Positions 12,812 through 25,200 of a stretch of DNA of 64,000 nt are shown here, in pieces; positions within the stretch are counted from its first letter, which is position 1; each line of letters starts with the position of its first letter. The notes beneath the pieces were generated by a model that ran no database searches, was not told the origin of the DNA, and saw only the letters and a list, made by a program, of their open reading frames with translations. The stretch is from Diphasiastrum complanatum (lineage: Eukaryota; Streptophyta; Lycopodiopsida; Lycopodiales; Lycopodiaceae), in contig CM055097.1 of the NCBI GenBank assembly GCA_029204225.1, forward strand, positions 58,580,651 to 58,644,650, read 5' to 3'. Both the position numbers and the translations under genes were made by a program.

Positions 12812-13407
12812 GAATCAGCTGAGGAACTCGAGGCTTCATTCCTTCGCGTGTCTTCCTACAACAACATAGTAATGACTCTCAAAAGAGTCAATTCTGGATG
12901 TGTCATGATGATCATCGCCCAGTTGTCGTAAGAACTTGGTAAGCTTGTAAGCAGTTGCATCACTGCGTCTTGATCGTCTATGACAGATTCGACAATGGCC
13001 ATTTGTCTTAGTAGCGTCTTGAATTGATTAATGCGATTCTGTAGAGAATCACCATTTGTCATCTTGAGGGAGTAGAATTTCTTCCTGAGATGTAGCTTAG
13101 AAGCTATATCTCACACTTCGTATAGTGTGCTCAAGATGTCCCAGACTTCTTTCGATGTCTAAGCCTCAGATACATGGCCGATCTGGGTATCCGTGATGTT
13201 GAGGATGATCAGCGTGAAAGCTTTTCCATCCTTCAGCTTCCATCTGGCGATTGTCGCGTCATCCGCTTCGGGTTTCTCTTCCGCACATGTAACAACGTCG
13301 TACAATTCTTTTGCCATTAGTACAGTTTTCATCTTAAATTTCCACAGATGGTAATTGGCTCCATCAAGCTTGTCCATGATAGGATTGGCTTTCCCTTGGG
13401 AATCCAT
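12812..13407 (-). pseudogene. copia gag, N-terminal two thirds, with stops
   Basis: The minus-strand frame starts with ATG at 13407 and encodes the typical copia gag opening (KLDGANYHLWKFKMKTVLMA). It goes on with WKLKDGKAFTLIILNITDTQ, a stop, then SKEVWDIL, and from 13062 NGDSLQNRINQFKTLLRQMA and LLTSLPSSYDNWAMII, the gag UBN2-like pattern. The capsid end runs into the 11704-12811 insert. The primer-binding site at 13547-13559 lies about 140 bp upstream, as expected. Confidence 0.8.
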
Positions 13408-13546
13408 GTGGAAGAATTAGTCTAAGTGATAGGAGAAACTATTAGTGACTTAAGTATGAAAATCTGATATGTACAAAACAAGAAAAACAATTACTCTATC
13501 AGATAGTAGAATCTTGTACTGTGGAAGCTTATCAAGCTATGAAAAT

Positions 13547-13559
13547 GGCTCAAATACCA
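13547..13559 (-). promoter_or_regulatory. copia primer-binding site (initiator Met tRNA)
   Basis: On the minus strand it reads TGGTATTTGAGCC, two mismatches from TGGTATCAGAGCC, complementary to the 3' end of plant tRNA-iMet. It directly follows the LTR end CCAACA and precedes gag. Confidence 0.7.
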
Positions 13560-15021
13560 TGTTGGAGAGAGAGGGGGAGAATAAATGATGAACACGAACG
13601 AGAAACGAACTCGAACAGAAAATGTTCGTGCGCAACAGAATGAACTATACGACTCTCTCTGTAAGCATGACTACGCCTATCAGAATGACAGAAATTTAGT
13701 GATAGAAATCACAGTCATTCTAGATTACGTAGCCAGACATTAATAGATGAAGCGCAAGAAGAATAATTTGTTGCGAATAGCAAGACAAATTATATGTCAC
13801 GAATGATTTGCGAAGAGCTAGACTGTGCTCGACTGATAATTAGTCACGAATGATTCGCGAAAGACAAGACTAAATGTTAATCGTCTATTACCAGTAAGAA
13901 CAACTAGAAAGATCAGACAGAATGAATGCTAAGCATAACAATATCAACATAGATCTGAACGCAGAACAATGAACTGTACCAGATTAAGTATATCATGTAT
14001 ACATGTCAATAATGCGATAGAGCACAATACAGTAGCGGACGAAACTGCGTGCCCTACAAAGCTTATTTCAATCTGTAAAAAGGAATTAAACCTTAATTCT
14101 GACAAAATGAAGAATCAATGCTCAGGGCATCTACTTCGTTTATGTCGTCTTCTTCTGCTCTCTTCATCATATATTACACGAATGGTGTCCAGTATATATA
14201 TATTACATAATATTACAGGTGTGCATATGTGAAAGTACCAAGTGGATGTGATGTCTGTAGGAGATCGTGGGTAGTTGCAATCGTTGTCCAATCTGTTAGC
14301 GCAACTGCATGGGGTGAGCATGAAAAGGGTGCGACGTTAGCCAGTGCTAAAGTGAACGTTTGTGATGATGCGAAAAGTGCGTCATTCTTACAAATGGCCT
14401 TAGGATAAGATTTACAAGGTGCCTTAGCTTTTAGGGCACTTTTGGCATTATGTAAGATAGTGTCCCCTTTTCGCCTGTCACCTTAAACTGTGTAGAAACA
14501 TAGTGTCGTGATTCTTTCGCCTTTTCTTCGTCTGTGCGAATTTGCATGTAAATGTGTAGACTGCGTGACAACGTTAATAAATATGCAACATGAATGGAGG
14601 CAAATTAAAATGGGATTTAGGAGAGCTAGAGGGAATAAATCCAACAAGAACATCTCTCTTGCACTAACGCGGTGATCTAGGAAACAGACAGCGCTCAAGA
14701 AAATCATTATATATTCAGTTCTGATAATAGAAGCGATTTCTGCAATATTTTGCAATATTGAAATGCATGCTAGCAGTAGATATCTTTCCGTTGTTGTTTT
14801 ACTTAAGATTATCTACTATGTACAAGTTTAATTTATATCAGATCCGCAGTAGTGATCTGGGGCTTGGAAGAGAATTAGACCGCAGTTAGAAGTAGTAGCT
14901 ACTCCTGCCAAGTCGACTCTATTTGAGCTTCATCCCCAGGAATTTCCCATCAGCGCTTCCAGAGCGTTTCTGATGTTTCACGGAGCGACCACAAAGATTT
15001 CCATCAAACTTCAAGTTGAAC
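13560..15021 (-). repeat. 5' LTR of the minus-strand copia (outer edge approximate)
   Basis: The inner end on the plus strand reads TGTTGGAGAG next to the primer site. The first ~250 bp share GCATGACTACGCCTATCA, TAGTGATAGAAATCAC and ATTACGTAGCC with the LTR at 56213-56450, so both belong to one LTR superfamily. The outer edge must lie before 15022, where the host element's RNase H resumes. Confidence 0.55.
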
Positions 15022-15246
15022 AATCTGACTACCATCTACTGCGACAACGTCAACTGTATTCAACTTACTCTCAATCCTAGATTTCATTCTAGGACAAAAC
15101 ACATAGAAATATGATATCATTTCAATTGAGAGAAAGTAAACTTAAAATGTGTAGAGATAATTTATTGCTAGACAAATCTCATGGTAGCCAATATATATAC
15201 AAAAGCTTTGCCTAAAGAAAATCATCCTCTATTTAAGAAGATGTAA
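15022..15246 (+). pseudogene. copia RNase H C-terminus, 3' half of the split element
   Basis: Translation gives LTTIYCDNVNCIQLTLNPRF with the third catalytic Asp in CDN, then RTKHIEI, a stop, a degraded YHF region, and NIYTKALPKENHPLFKKM before TAA. It is the continuation of the frame that ends at about 9505. Confidence 0.8.
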
Positions 15247-15277
15247 AATTTAAAGATTATCTAAATGTTTGAAGTCG

Positions 15278-15290
15278 AATAAAGGGGTAG
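15278..15290 (+). promoter_or_regulatory. polypurine tract of the plus-strand copia
   Basis: AATAAAGGGGTAG directly precedes TGTTGGAAATC, the start of the 3' LTR, about 40 bp after the pol stop codon. It primes plus-strand DNA synthesis in LTR elements. Confidence 0.65.
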
Positions 15291-16990
15291 TGTTGGAAAT
15301 CTGATTCCACTTCAACCATTTGATCCAATTGCCACTGCATTAGCTACCAACTCTTTCTTTCAGGTATTTATGACAGAGTCCCATACTTGGTTATTTACAT
15401 GGGAACTTGCTACATAGAAGAACTTGTAGATCTACACACAAGTTTGAAGACAGAGTTTGCGACACTATTGCAAGGTCTATCGAATAAGCATAGTCATTCG
15501 ATAGTTTGTCGACTATCAATCGATAGTTTGTCCCTTCCCAATCTCATGACTCGAACATTCCGAACTATCAAACATTCTCCGAAAGATATCCGAACCTAAC
15601 GGCAAAACTAACGTCTCAAACTATCGTTACTACTATCGAGTCTTCATGCCCACTTTACTTCACGATCAACCCAAGGCTGACATGTTATGGAGTATGAAAG
15701 ATTTCAAATAGGTTTACTATTTTGGTCATATTTGTATATTTGGCAATTGAGGCCAATTTTCATATTAGACTTAGAGTTTGACTTTTTAAAGTTATATTAG
15801 TCTAAAAGCATTTGAATAAACACTTTTGGAAAGTGTGGGAAACCATAGAACACGAGCCTTTGGAGAGATTCAATTTGAGTAGTAGAGACTTTGAATCTAG
15901 TCACGAAATTAGTAGGGTTTTCATTATGGAGGGAGACCAAAGTTTGAATTTAGGTTTGGACATACTATAAAAGGATGTAACTCATGGGAAGAGAAGACAT
16001 TCTCTCGCTCTTATCTCATTCATGCTTATACATGGTTCTCTTGGGTTCTACTATCCATTGGTGCACTATACTTGTGATATCTTGCAATTTTATGTGTAGA
16101 ATGTTCATTAATTGTTATTTTTAGATCCACATGTGTGAAATACAATAGCTTACTGTTTTTGTACGAACAGAAACTTGTTTTTATGTTCTGATTGAAGTCT
16201 GATCAAGATCCATTAAAGTTTGCATCTCATTCATAGTGTAGATGTTGGTTTTTCTACATAGGCAAGATTGGTGATTTGTTGTCTTTCTAACCCAAGATCA
16301 ATTTATGGATTTGGATCTTGATTGATATAAAATTCTTCACATAGAGTAACTACATTGCGTACATAAACAGAGTTAGATGCACATTCTAAATAATCTAGAC
16401 ACAAACATTTTTCCAGCTTAGTACAGAACAACTATTGAATGTCTTTCTGTTATCAGACAATCTATCTGATCTAGACTATGACATTCTTATTATTTAGCCT
16501 AGCTTTATCATTCAATTCAAAATTGATATTCTAGGCTTGTACACTGATTAGTAGATTTCTCTTACGACAATCTCATGTACATTCATGCATCTTAATCATA
16601 CTTTGAGTTCTCCGAATTATCGTACAATATGTGAATTGTAATTGTTGTTTCTACTTGTCTGTTTGTGAATCAAATGCTCTTTAATCTCCTTATGTGTCAT
16701 ATCGAATGAGTCGAAGAACATAATCATGGATGTCCTTGATGCCTCCAAATTCTGTATCTACAGTTGTCTTCGACACCTACAAACTCATCGACTAATCGGC
16801 TGGATCTGTTGTGACAAAAGATCTAAACACGGTGCTCTAATTTCACTAAGTCTTTCACAAGCGCCTACTGATAGGTCGATAGTGTCTCACAACACTCCGA
16901 ACTATCAGCCCATTCCGCACCTCATTTCCAATATATCCTTCCACTTCCAAGCCTTCAGAAGCAATCATTGAAGTCAATTACAACCTTGAA
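15291..16990 (+). repeat. 3' LTR of the plus-strand copia (right edge uncertain)
   Basis: Starts TGTTGGAAATC immediately after the polypurine tract. It contains several copies of the short motif CGATAGTTTGTC or its complement GAACTATCA (15475-15640, again 16875-16910) and a TATA box at 15966. No second copy exists in the window, so the right end cannot be fixed. Confidence 0.5.
15966..15973 (+). promoter_or_regulatory. TATA box in LTR
   Basis: TATAAAAG in the context CATACTATAAAAGGATG, about 675 bp inside the LTR. It fits the U3 promoter of a plant copia element. Confidence 0.5.
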
Positions 16991-18700
16991 CAATCCATGG
17001 GCCTCAATATGCCACCTATCAATTAGCCCGATACTTGTCAGTACCACACGTGGGGCTCTATTGCATACTTAGGGGGAAAACCTTGATCACAAAAGATCTT
17101 GAAGTTATAACTTGGATTAAAGTTGCAAGAAAAAGAAAAATCAGTATCAAAGAAGGTTGAACGGCCTTTTACAATGAACAAGAGTCCTTCACATACCAAA
17201 AACTTTCATTGAGAGCAAGTTTTTTTTTGGAAGGGAACACTAAAAAGACTTCCCCTTCCACGGGGAGTTTAAATTGGAATCCATAGAAGTTTTGGGGGTA
17301 GATCTACTAAATCGAATATTGGGTCTAACATACGTAAAGAAAGGGGTGGGCAACTTATTTTCCTTCCAACTTTGCACACCTAATAGTTCGACCCCTATGA
17401 ATTGAAACATGAGGCCACTTTAAAAGTTCAAAACTGAGAGGGTAAAATGACCATAGAAATTCAAAACTACAAATATGAAGCATCTTGGAATTCTGGAGGT
17501 TTGAATGTATGGGCGAGTCAAATGTATAGGTCATTGTGAAGGCTGATTTGACAAATCCAGCTACAAACTTCGACGACTTGTGTCTTATAGATGACGAAGC
17601 TTATAACTACCACATCGACTAATGAATTGCAAAGGGGGTAGGCAGAAAGGGAGGAAGTGAAGTGATATCTAAAGCAGGTGAACAAGCACTCCCACAGGTC
17701 CTTGTAGCTAACCATTTGTAGGTTGAAGAAGCAAAGGAAAACATAAGCAAGATTTAATGAAAGAGTAGGTTAAAACACACGCACGCACACACACACAAGC
17801 AAAAAACAAATTTTTTTTCTCTTCCAAGGTCTACTTTCTCGAGATCTTGCCTTCTCTAACTTTCTCTTGCATTCCCAAATTTTGCATTCCCAAGTTTTTT
17901 GAGTTACCAACTCTTTTGCCTTTCCAACTTTTTAAATTCCTAGATTCCACGTTCCCAAAAATTCACAAGCTGCATTTCCCAATCTCCACAATCCCAAAAC
18001 TTTTCATTTTCCATTGCATTCCCAAGATCTATCTTCTCCAAATCCCACATTCCCAAAAGTTTTCATTTTGTCTTACTTTCCCCACACTCCCCCAAGGTCT
18101 CAAAACTTGACTCAAATGTACTCTCCCAGGACCCTGTATTCCCAAAATCTACATTCTCTTGTAGATCTAATTGATATTTGCTCTCCCAAGGCCTCAATTC
18201 TCACTGTCTAACCTCGTTGGACTGGAAACATAAAAATATGACATTGACAAGCCATTTGACAAAGTAGGCAAGTATAGATTCCATTGGGGTCTACAGATAT
18301 GAGCAAAATTCACTTCCCTACCTCCTACAATCCCAGATCAAATTTTGACAAGAAGATCAAACTTCACAAAGGAGCGATGGAGAACAATGGAAATCATGAT
18401 GTCAAGAACACGATCTAGAACACAATCCAAAGACATGTGTTGCTGCATGTAATGTAATACTGCTTCGAAGATGGCAATGTTCCGATTGTTTTGAGAATCA
18501 TCACATTGCCGATTGCCCAGTGAAGAAATCTCGTGTTGCAAGGCAAGCGGTAGCAGTGCAACATTAAAAGTTCCAGGATCCATCCTTGACAATAAACAAT
18601 CAAGTTTCCTAAGTTAGGAAACACTTATTGTCCTCAACAAACACAAAGTGATCTTGACGGTCAAGAACATGATCCTGATGGGACTTCAGTAGCCAATGGG
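16991..18700. other. no gene recognised; TTCCCAA-rich tract inside
   Basis: No conserved domain was seen. Between about 17865 and 18170 the words GCATTCCCAA, TTCCCAAAA and CATTCCCAAG recur at irregular spacing in a C/T/A-rich, purine-poor strand. Short plus-strand frames here are low-complexity by-products of that tract. Confidence 0.4.
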
Positions 18701-18722
18701 GAATGAGGAGGTTCCACTCTCA

Positions 18723-19201
18723 CTCCTATAAAAAGGGACCAACACCACCTAGGTGTACATCCCATCTTGAGCAAAAAGAGAGAAGGCCGAGCATACTATT
18801 TGGGCCTTCTATCGCTTACCTCCAATAAGATGGGGGGGAAGTTTGGGTGGAGGTGTTTATTTATAAGGATTTAGAACCCATCCAAGCCACTCTTATCTGA
18901 ATCCAGAAATGCTACCACCGCCTAAGTGTAATGTTTACTAAATGGGAGACACAACTTCATCAAACACAAAAAAAAAAGGGCACCTTGGGCCCTCAATTAG
19001 TGGGCTTTTGAAAAGCGCTAAAGTGGCCTCAGCCACCAAAAAAAAAGCATTCAGGCCCTTCGCTTGGGGCTCCTATTCCTACCCGGCCTTATTTATCACT
19101 TGTTTCTATTATGGCGCCAATAGAGCTGAGGCCGCAGTAGCAAAGGGTAGCGCCTTCTCTCTTGTTGTCAGCAAAGCGAGCGAGCGAGAGAGCAAGCAAG
19201 C
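18723..19201 (+). promoter_or_regulatory. RPB8 promoter and 5' leader region
   Basis: A TATA-like box CCTATAAAAAGGGA lies at about 18723. Site-II-type words TGGGCC/T occur at about 18801, 18985 and 19001. Site II elements are known from housekeeping plant promoters, which suits a polymerase subunit. The last 60 bp before the ATG are rich in GCGAGCGAGAGAG, a common plant leader style. An ATG at 18942 opens a different frame that overlaps the RPB8 start and would be an upstream ORF if transcription starts at the TATA box. The true start site is unknown. Confidence 0.4.
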
Positions 19202-22200
19202 ATGTCTGAGCTACTCTTCGAAGATATTTTCAGGATCACCGGCATGGATCCAGACGGCAAGAAGTTTGACAAAGGTCTATTCTATTTCTTCTTCTTCTTC
19301 TTCTTGTCTCTTTTTTTTCAAAATGCCAACATTTATTCAGTGTTCTTTTCTTTTGTTTACAATAATTCCGTTCATACAAGATTGTTGAATTTGCACCTCC
19401 AGTCTCGAAGAATCGAAAGGTTTTTCCTCAATCACTGAGTAAGCCTTACATATTATTAGCCTTCGTAGAATTCAGACTCATCCACACTGTTTTTTGTTTG
19501 CTGAAATGATGGTAGCCTGTCATTGTGAGTTTTTCTGCTAACTTATATCTAAACTATTTTTGTTATTTGCACATATAATGTTAAAGTGAAGGAGCGTTCA
19601 TTCTTCGAATTTCACATAACTATCGAGGCTGAGAGCAGCATGTGATCAATAGTCTCCACTTATGGGGGTAACAGTAGCTCAAGCTATGTCAAGCTTGAAC
19701 AACAGACTGTACTCAACGATGTCGCACTCTTTGTTCATCATGTTTTAGCTGTTCCAAATGTTTCACAGTTAGGTTACCTGCCATTAGGGTAATTGGGAAA
19801 TATCATTTGATGCATTATGTGACTTAAAAAAAAATGGAATCCACATAAACAATTGAACATGGAGCAAAAATGGACTTCCTCAAAGAATTGGAGCTGGTGG
19901 TGCTGCCTCACGGTTATCGAACTCACCAAGTGCAAAGTGAAGCTAGTCAATTAATCAAGTGGCCGATTAGCTCTACATTATTGTCAGAAAAACCATAAAC
20001 ATTGGAGTAAGTCGACAAAAATGCTTAAGAAAAGGAGTGCAATAGATAGTATTATGCCTTTACTTGGGCTCCTCTATCAGAATGTCTCTGCTCATGGGCC
20101 ACCTGAGTCACACATGATACGACGTCGTGAACACTTGCGTCGGCCTTTTTTGGGCCACCCTTGACATCAGGGTCGCACTTGGGCTGCAAAGGCAAACTAA
20201 TGCCAAGTCGGCAAGTGAAATCAACTCGTTACTATGCATCATTGACATCACTTTTACTTGAGTACAAAAGGGAGTGATTTGCTAGTACATGATGTCATGC
20301 ATCATCATGGGTGGAGCGTGAAACACCTATGGTGACTCCTTATGTCAAACTATATACTATCACAAGTCTTGTAAAGGTGACCATGGTCTTCTCATCAACC
20401 TTTGCAGTAGTGGGCTCATTTGGAGCCTCTCCTAGATGAAGTTGTGTGGCCTAACCTCTTGGGGCCACATGACCTCTTGAGGTGGCGAGCTAGCCTCATA
20501 TTTATCTTTTGCATTGCTTCATAAAAGATCACCAACCAAATGGGTAGAAACCTTTTTTGTTAGTAGATAGTAGAGAGTGCTCAAACATTGAAGCACCTTG
20601 TCAATGATGTGATGAACTCATAGATGAGGCCCAAAGTGCAGCCATCAACATCCATCTAGTGTGGGATTGGGTAAATAGGATGAAGCACCATGACAAGCTA
20701 CTTCGTCTGGCTCCTAGCCATTACTCATTTGTGATCATAAATGTATTCTATAGAATGCACCCCACCTTTATGCAAAGTATCTAGTGCACAAAAACATTAT
20801 ACCCATACAAGATGACACAAGGATGTTCAAAATGGACCTCTACATGATGTTAATCCATTCATTTGTCATTATGGAGATTATTAATAGCTCTAAATGTGTT
20901 CGTTGTCTAGAGCACAATTTTGTAATGAGTGTAAACTTAATAAAAATCTAACGCGAGAGCTCATCAATGACATGTAAAACCAAGCCCTCTCTAGTGCTAT
21001 CATAGAAGGCCACTTGCACTCTAGGCCTCTGTCGACCCTTGCCACTTGCAAGTGGCCTTGTGAATGTGAACTATGGGATTTCCATTGCTAGGTCTCATGT
21101 GCCTTATCTACATGAATCCATGCCCTATTCATTGCTATGTACTCATTCTTCCATGCCTAATGTTATTTCATGGAGATTTCTTTGTTTCTAGCTTTCTTTG
21201 GATATGTTAGCACATGAAATTTCTTGGTATCAGAGCCTTAGATCCATGATTCATCATGATTCTATGTGAATTGTAACACAAAGTTTGAAGTGCCGTGGTA
21301 TGACACCTAGTACGGCACTGGTGTCGTGGGTGTCGTACGACACCTGGTACGGCACCCACGACACCTGTTTTTTTTTTTTTTTTTTTTTAAATTTAATTTT
21401 TAAAAAAAAAATTTAAGTCATTTTTAGTGGAAAAAACTAATTTAAAAAAAAAAAACAGGTGTTGTACAACGGCACGTGTGCCGTGGTACGGCACCTGTGC
21501 CGTGAGGTTCTTTGGAATTACATTAGATTTGAAGAGTTTATTGCTTTTGTAGCTTTTTCTTTGCTAATTTCTAACTTTTGAATTTTCAGGTCTGTTTAGA
21601 CTAATTTTTAGCATATAACTAAGGCTAGGGTAGCGGACGCGTGTCCGCGTCCGGGCGCTGACGCGTCAGGGGTGCGTCCGAGGGTCCTGACGCGTCCGCT
21701 ATTTTTTTTTTTTTAAAGTTTTCTAGTGTTATTTAGTCTAAAAAAAAAATGGGACTCGTCTGAGGACGCGTCCGGGTCCAGACGCGGACGCGGATTGCCC
21801 ACGTCCGGCTTGGACGCGCATCCCTGAACTAAGGTAGCGGACCCGGACGCGGACGCGCCAGGGGTGCGTCCGGGGGTCCGGAGGCGTCCGCTTTTTTTTT
21901 TTTTCAATTTTTTTTTTTGATTTTTTTAGTGTTTAATTTTTTTTTTAAAAAAATGTGGACGCGTCCAACCCCACGTCCGGGGGTCAGACGCGTCCAGACG
22001 CGGACGCAGATGCGGATTGCCCGCGTCCGGCCCGGACGTGCATCTCTGGTGCCATATAATTTTGTTTCTAAATTTTAATAAAATTCCATAGCCTTCTAGA
22101 GCTTTGTTTTAGCTTTCATTTACACCAATTTGCAAGCAATTTGGGTAAGAGATGCAAACGTTATTGTAATTTTCCCAAAAGCTGTCAAAGTAGGTGATTA

Positions 22201-25200
22201 CAAATTGGCTTTCACTTTGTTTGAATTTTTCAGATTTAAATTGAGTTTTCTATTCTAGTTTCTTTACCTAGGATTTTAGAGCATTGTTTTAGCTTTAATT
22301 TGATTCTGATGGCAGGTCATCTGGATTAGTATTCAAGAAGTTATGACAAGTCTTGATTTCTAGTTCTAGTTTTACTAGTTTTCTTCTTTCAAAAATTTCA
22401 GACCTATTTTGTTGTAAATTTGACCTGTCAAACCTCTATCAATCATTGGTCTGATTCTGCTTGTTCTTAGCTTTCCAGAGGTACTGAGTTTTAGTGATTT
22501 GGATCAATATTGAGAGAGTTATGATCACATTAGTTAAGGTGAGTCAGATTTGCTAGAATCCTGAAAATTTCCTTTGTTTTTTGGAGTGGGAGAGAAGCAC
22601 TTCAATTTTTCAATTTTGAAGTTTTGTTTCTTTTTAAAAAAATTTCTAGCTTTTCATTTTGAAGTTCGCTAGTTTTCACCTAAAAAAAATTAGCTCCAAC
22701 CCTTACCTTCGCCTAAGCTAACCCTTCGTTCGCCATTTAGGTCAGAGAAGTGCAAAAAAAAGAGAGAAAAACTGTCAATTTTTTAAACCCTAATTTTGAC
22801 CTTGAAACCTAAAAAAACTTAACCTAAACCTAATTTTTTTTTACGGTCACAATTTTTATGTTGCGGGCACAACAATGTTTCAAGAGAGTAACCGTATAAA
22901 AATTTTGCCATAAATTTTGTGATTTTTCACGATTCCTGCAAAGTTTTCAACGGGCACTAGAATGTTTCAAGGATCTCAAAAGTTTTTTCAATTTGTAATT
23001 TTTTTTTAAGCACTCCCATTCTAAGTTGCAATCACTCACTTTCTTCTTCTTCTTTGAAACCCCATAACTTTTTGGTTTGATCCTGGAATTCAGTGCTACA
23101 AACAGAAAGTGCTCAGTTCGTCGAGCTGAATACATTCATCAAAATTTCCGTAATCATTAATTGATTTTTTTTATATACAGCCCTATTTTCTAACCACCTT
23201 TTTTTTCTTATCATTTTTTGGAAGCTCCGTAACTTTTCTGTTTGAGCTCAGATTTTAACCATCCACATCGTCACAACTACAGGCTCTTTCGTAGGATGTG
23301 GAGTATTCTCCTCAGGATGTTTGAAGAGTTGAGATGGGCCCAACTAGAATTCCTGACAAGGGAAAACAAGTGCTACGAAATCATGTGGGTTATCAAGTCA
23401 AAGATGAACTTGAAACGGAAGCGTTGGATCCATGAGTTCCACAACAAACATGGTTTCATGAACAACGAAACCAATTCCATGCTCGAGATATGAGGACAAA
23501 ATTAAAAATTCAATGGTGATTCTAAGTCCATTTACATTGAGGAATGGTTGGATAAACTTGATCGTTACTTTACTTGGTTCGACAGACTTGATCCAACGAA
23601 AATTATCTTTGCTATGATCCATTTTGAAAGAATAGTTTGCGAATAGAGGAGTGTAACGAGCAAACTAGTTGGCCTTTATTAAAAAATGCTTGCATCAGTA
23701 CTTTTAAACAGGCCATTTCAAGATGATGAAAACTTCAAAAATTGACCTACGTCAAATAGGTTCCATACAAGAGTATAATTTTGAGTTTTGGAGAAGCTAC
23801 CTATAGTTTCTGATGTGGATCATCTACGAAGACATATTCAAGGGCTACAGTAGGATATTGGAGCTAATGTGGCGTCACAATTCTGCATTGATTTGGATCA
23901 AGCTATGCAGGTGGCACTTAAAATCGAACCTACGTATGCTGGGAAGTGGTTGACTAAGTCAGGAACTCTAAGAGGATTGACTATTGAAGGGTCTCCCTAA
24001 TGCAAACCATAAACTTGTGGATGAGGCACATGATACTACCCTCCCGATCTACTAGTCTAAGAAGAACGTAGATAGCTAACAGCACTTGTGGAAGCTCCTC
24101 TCCATGTTGCGAAAAATCCCCGTTGAAAATGATGGACAAGAAGTGCAACCCTTGCGGCAACCTTTTTTGCTACCACTCAAGAAACTCGGGGCTGGCAGCC
24201 ATCCTTCGCAGCTTCGGATGACAACAAAGGAAGATGAAAGAGTGGCTGAACCATTATTTTAACATGGCTGAATGTACAAAGAGCTTGAAGGAGCTACATA
24301 ACAAACCTAGACTACAATGCATAGCAATGAAGAGCAGATCTCCAATGAGGCTATGCACAATTATCAAATAGATCCAAGCTTCTCTAACAATCTCCTCTAG
24401 ATACAATGCCATCCACTCTACTATTACATTCCAAGGAAAGAAAGCTCAATTTATAGGTTACATAATGGTGGTCCAAGTCTCCATAATGAAACACCAACAA
24501 CCAAGAGTCACAGGGACACCAAGAGTCAAGCCTATGGACAACCAACTGACTTACTACTTAGGAGCAAATTCAATGAACATAGGGGCCCATGGCCTCCATA
24601 AAGTAGGGCATACCCTACAAGGTCACTTTGTGCTAGAGAGATATATAAATCGTCTAAGACTTCCCAGATTTAGAAGGACTTAATAAACTTGACCAAAGCT
24701 GAATAGGACCTTTAATAAGCCAAACTTGGCATTTATGTTAAACCCGCGCTAACAATTGTTGAGACCCACCTACATACCCTAGGCAGGATATCTCGTATTG
24801 GATACAAGCTAGAGTGTTGCATCCTACTCTATAAGGTGATCATAGAGGTTGAAATTCTTGACGTCAATAGTACCATTGAGATGGATAGCAGCATTGGCTT
24901 TGGGTGCCTGCTTGCTGTTTAGAGTAACTTGTGTACTTGAGGCAAATGTTTTTTCTACAAATCTCCATCATCTAATAAGGATTATATCGACAAAAGAATG
25001 TAGGGAAAAGCTGACATTCTTCTAGCAGAAGAAACAACTAAGAGGAACATACATGGAACCAGGAGGTCATGTGGATGGCCTTGTAGATTTAGGAGTTTGC
25101 TTATTTGGATACTTATGTTGGAGACTAGTAGCATGTGAAATAGCAGCAATACATGTAGAAGGTTTGAATGATTGAACACCCATACTTGAGTGGTCCTAGT

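Larger units (their letters stand above)
9506..15021 (-). mobile_element. minus-strand copia element inserted into an older plus-strand copia
   Basis: Reading on the minus strand from the right: a 5' LTR from about 15.0 kb down to 13560, a primer-binding site (13547-13559), gag (13407 to about 12812), a foreign insert (11704-12811), GAG-pre-integrase and integrase (11479-10357), then a presumed 3' LTR. No reverse transcriptase of its own remains, so a large deletion removed it. Both ends lie in the RNase H reading frame of the host element; exact edges and target duplication were not resolved. Confidence 0.6.

Noticed and set aside
18942-19388. 148-codon protein as an independent gene
   Set aside because: It overlaps RPB8 exon 1 and its donor site in another phase and shows no domain; better treated as a possible upstream frame.
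21713-21907. 64-codon minus-strand frame rich in Gly, Arg, Pro and Ser
   Set aside because: It is produced by the GC-rich palindromic modules; the tandem neighbour copy does not keep it open.
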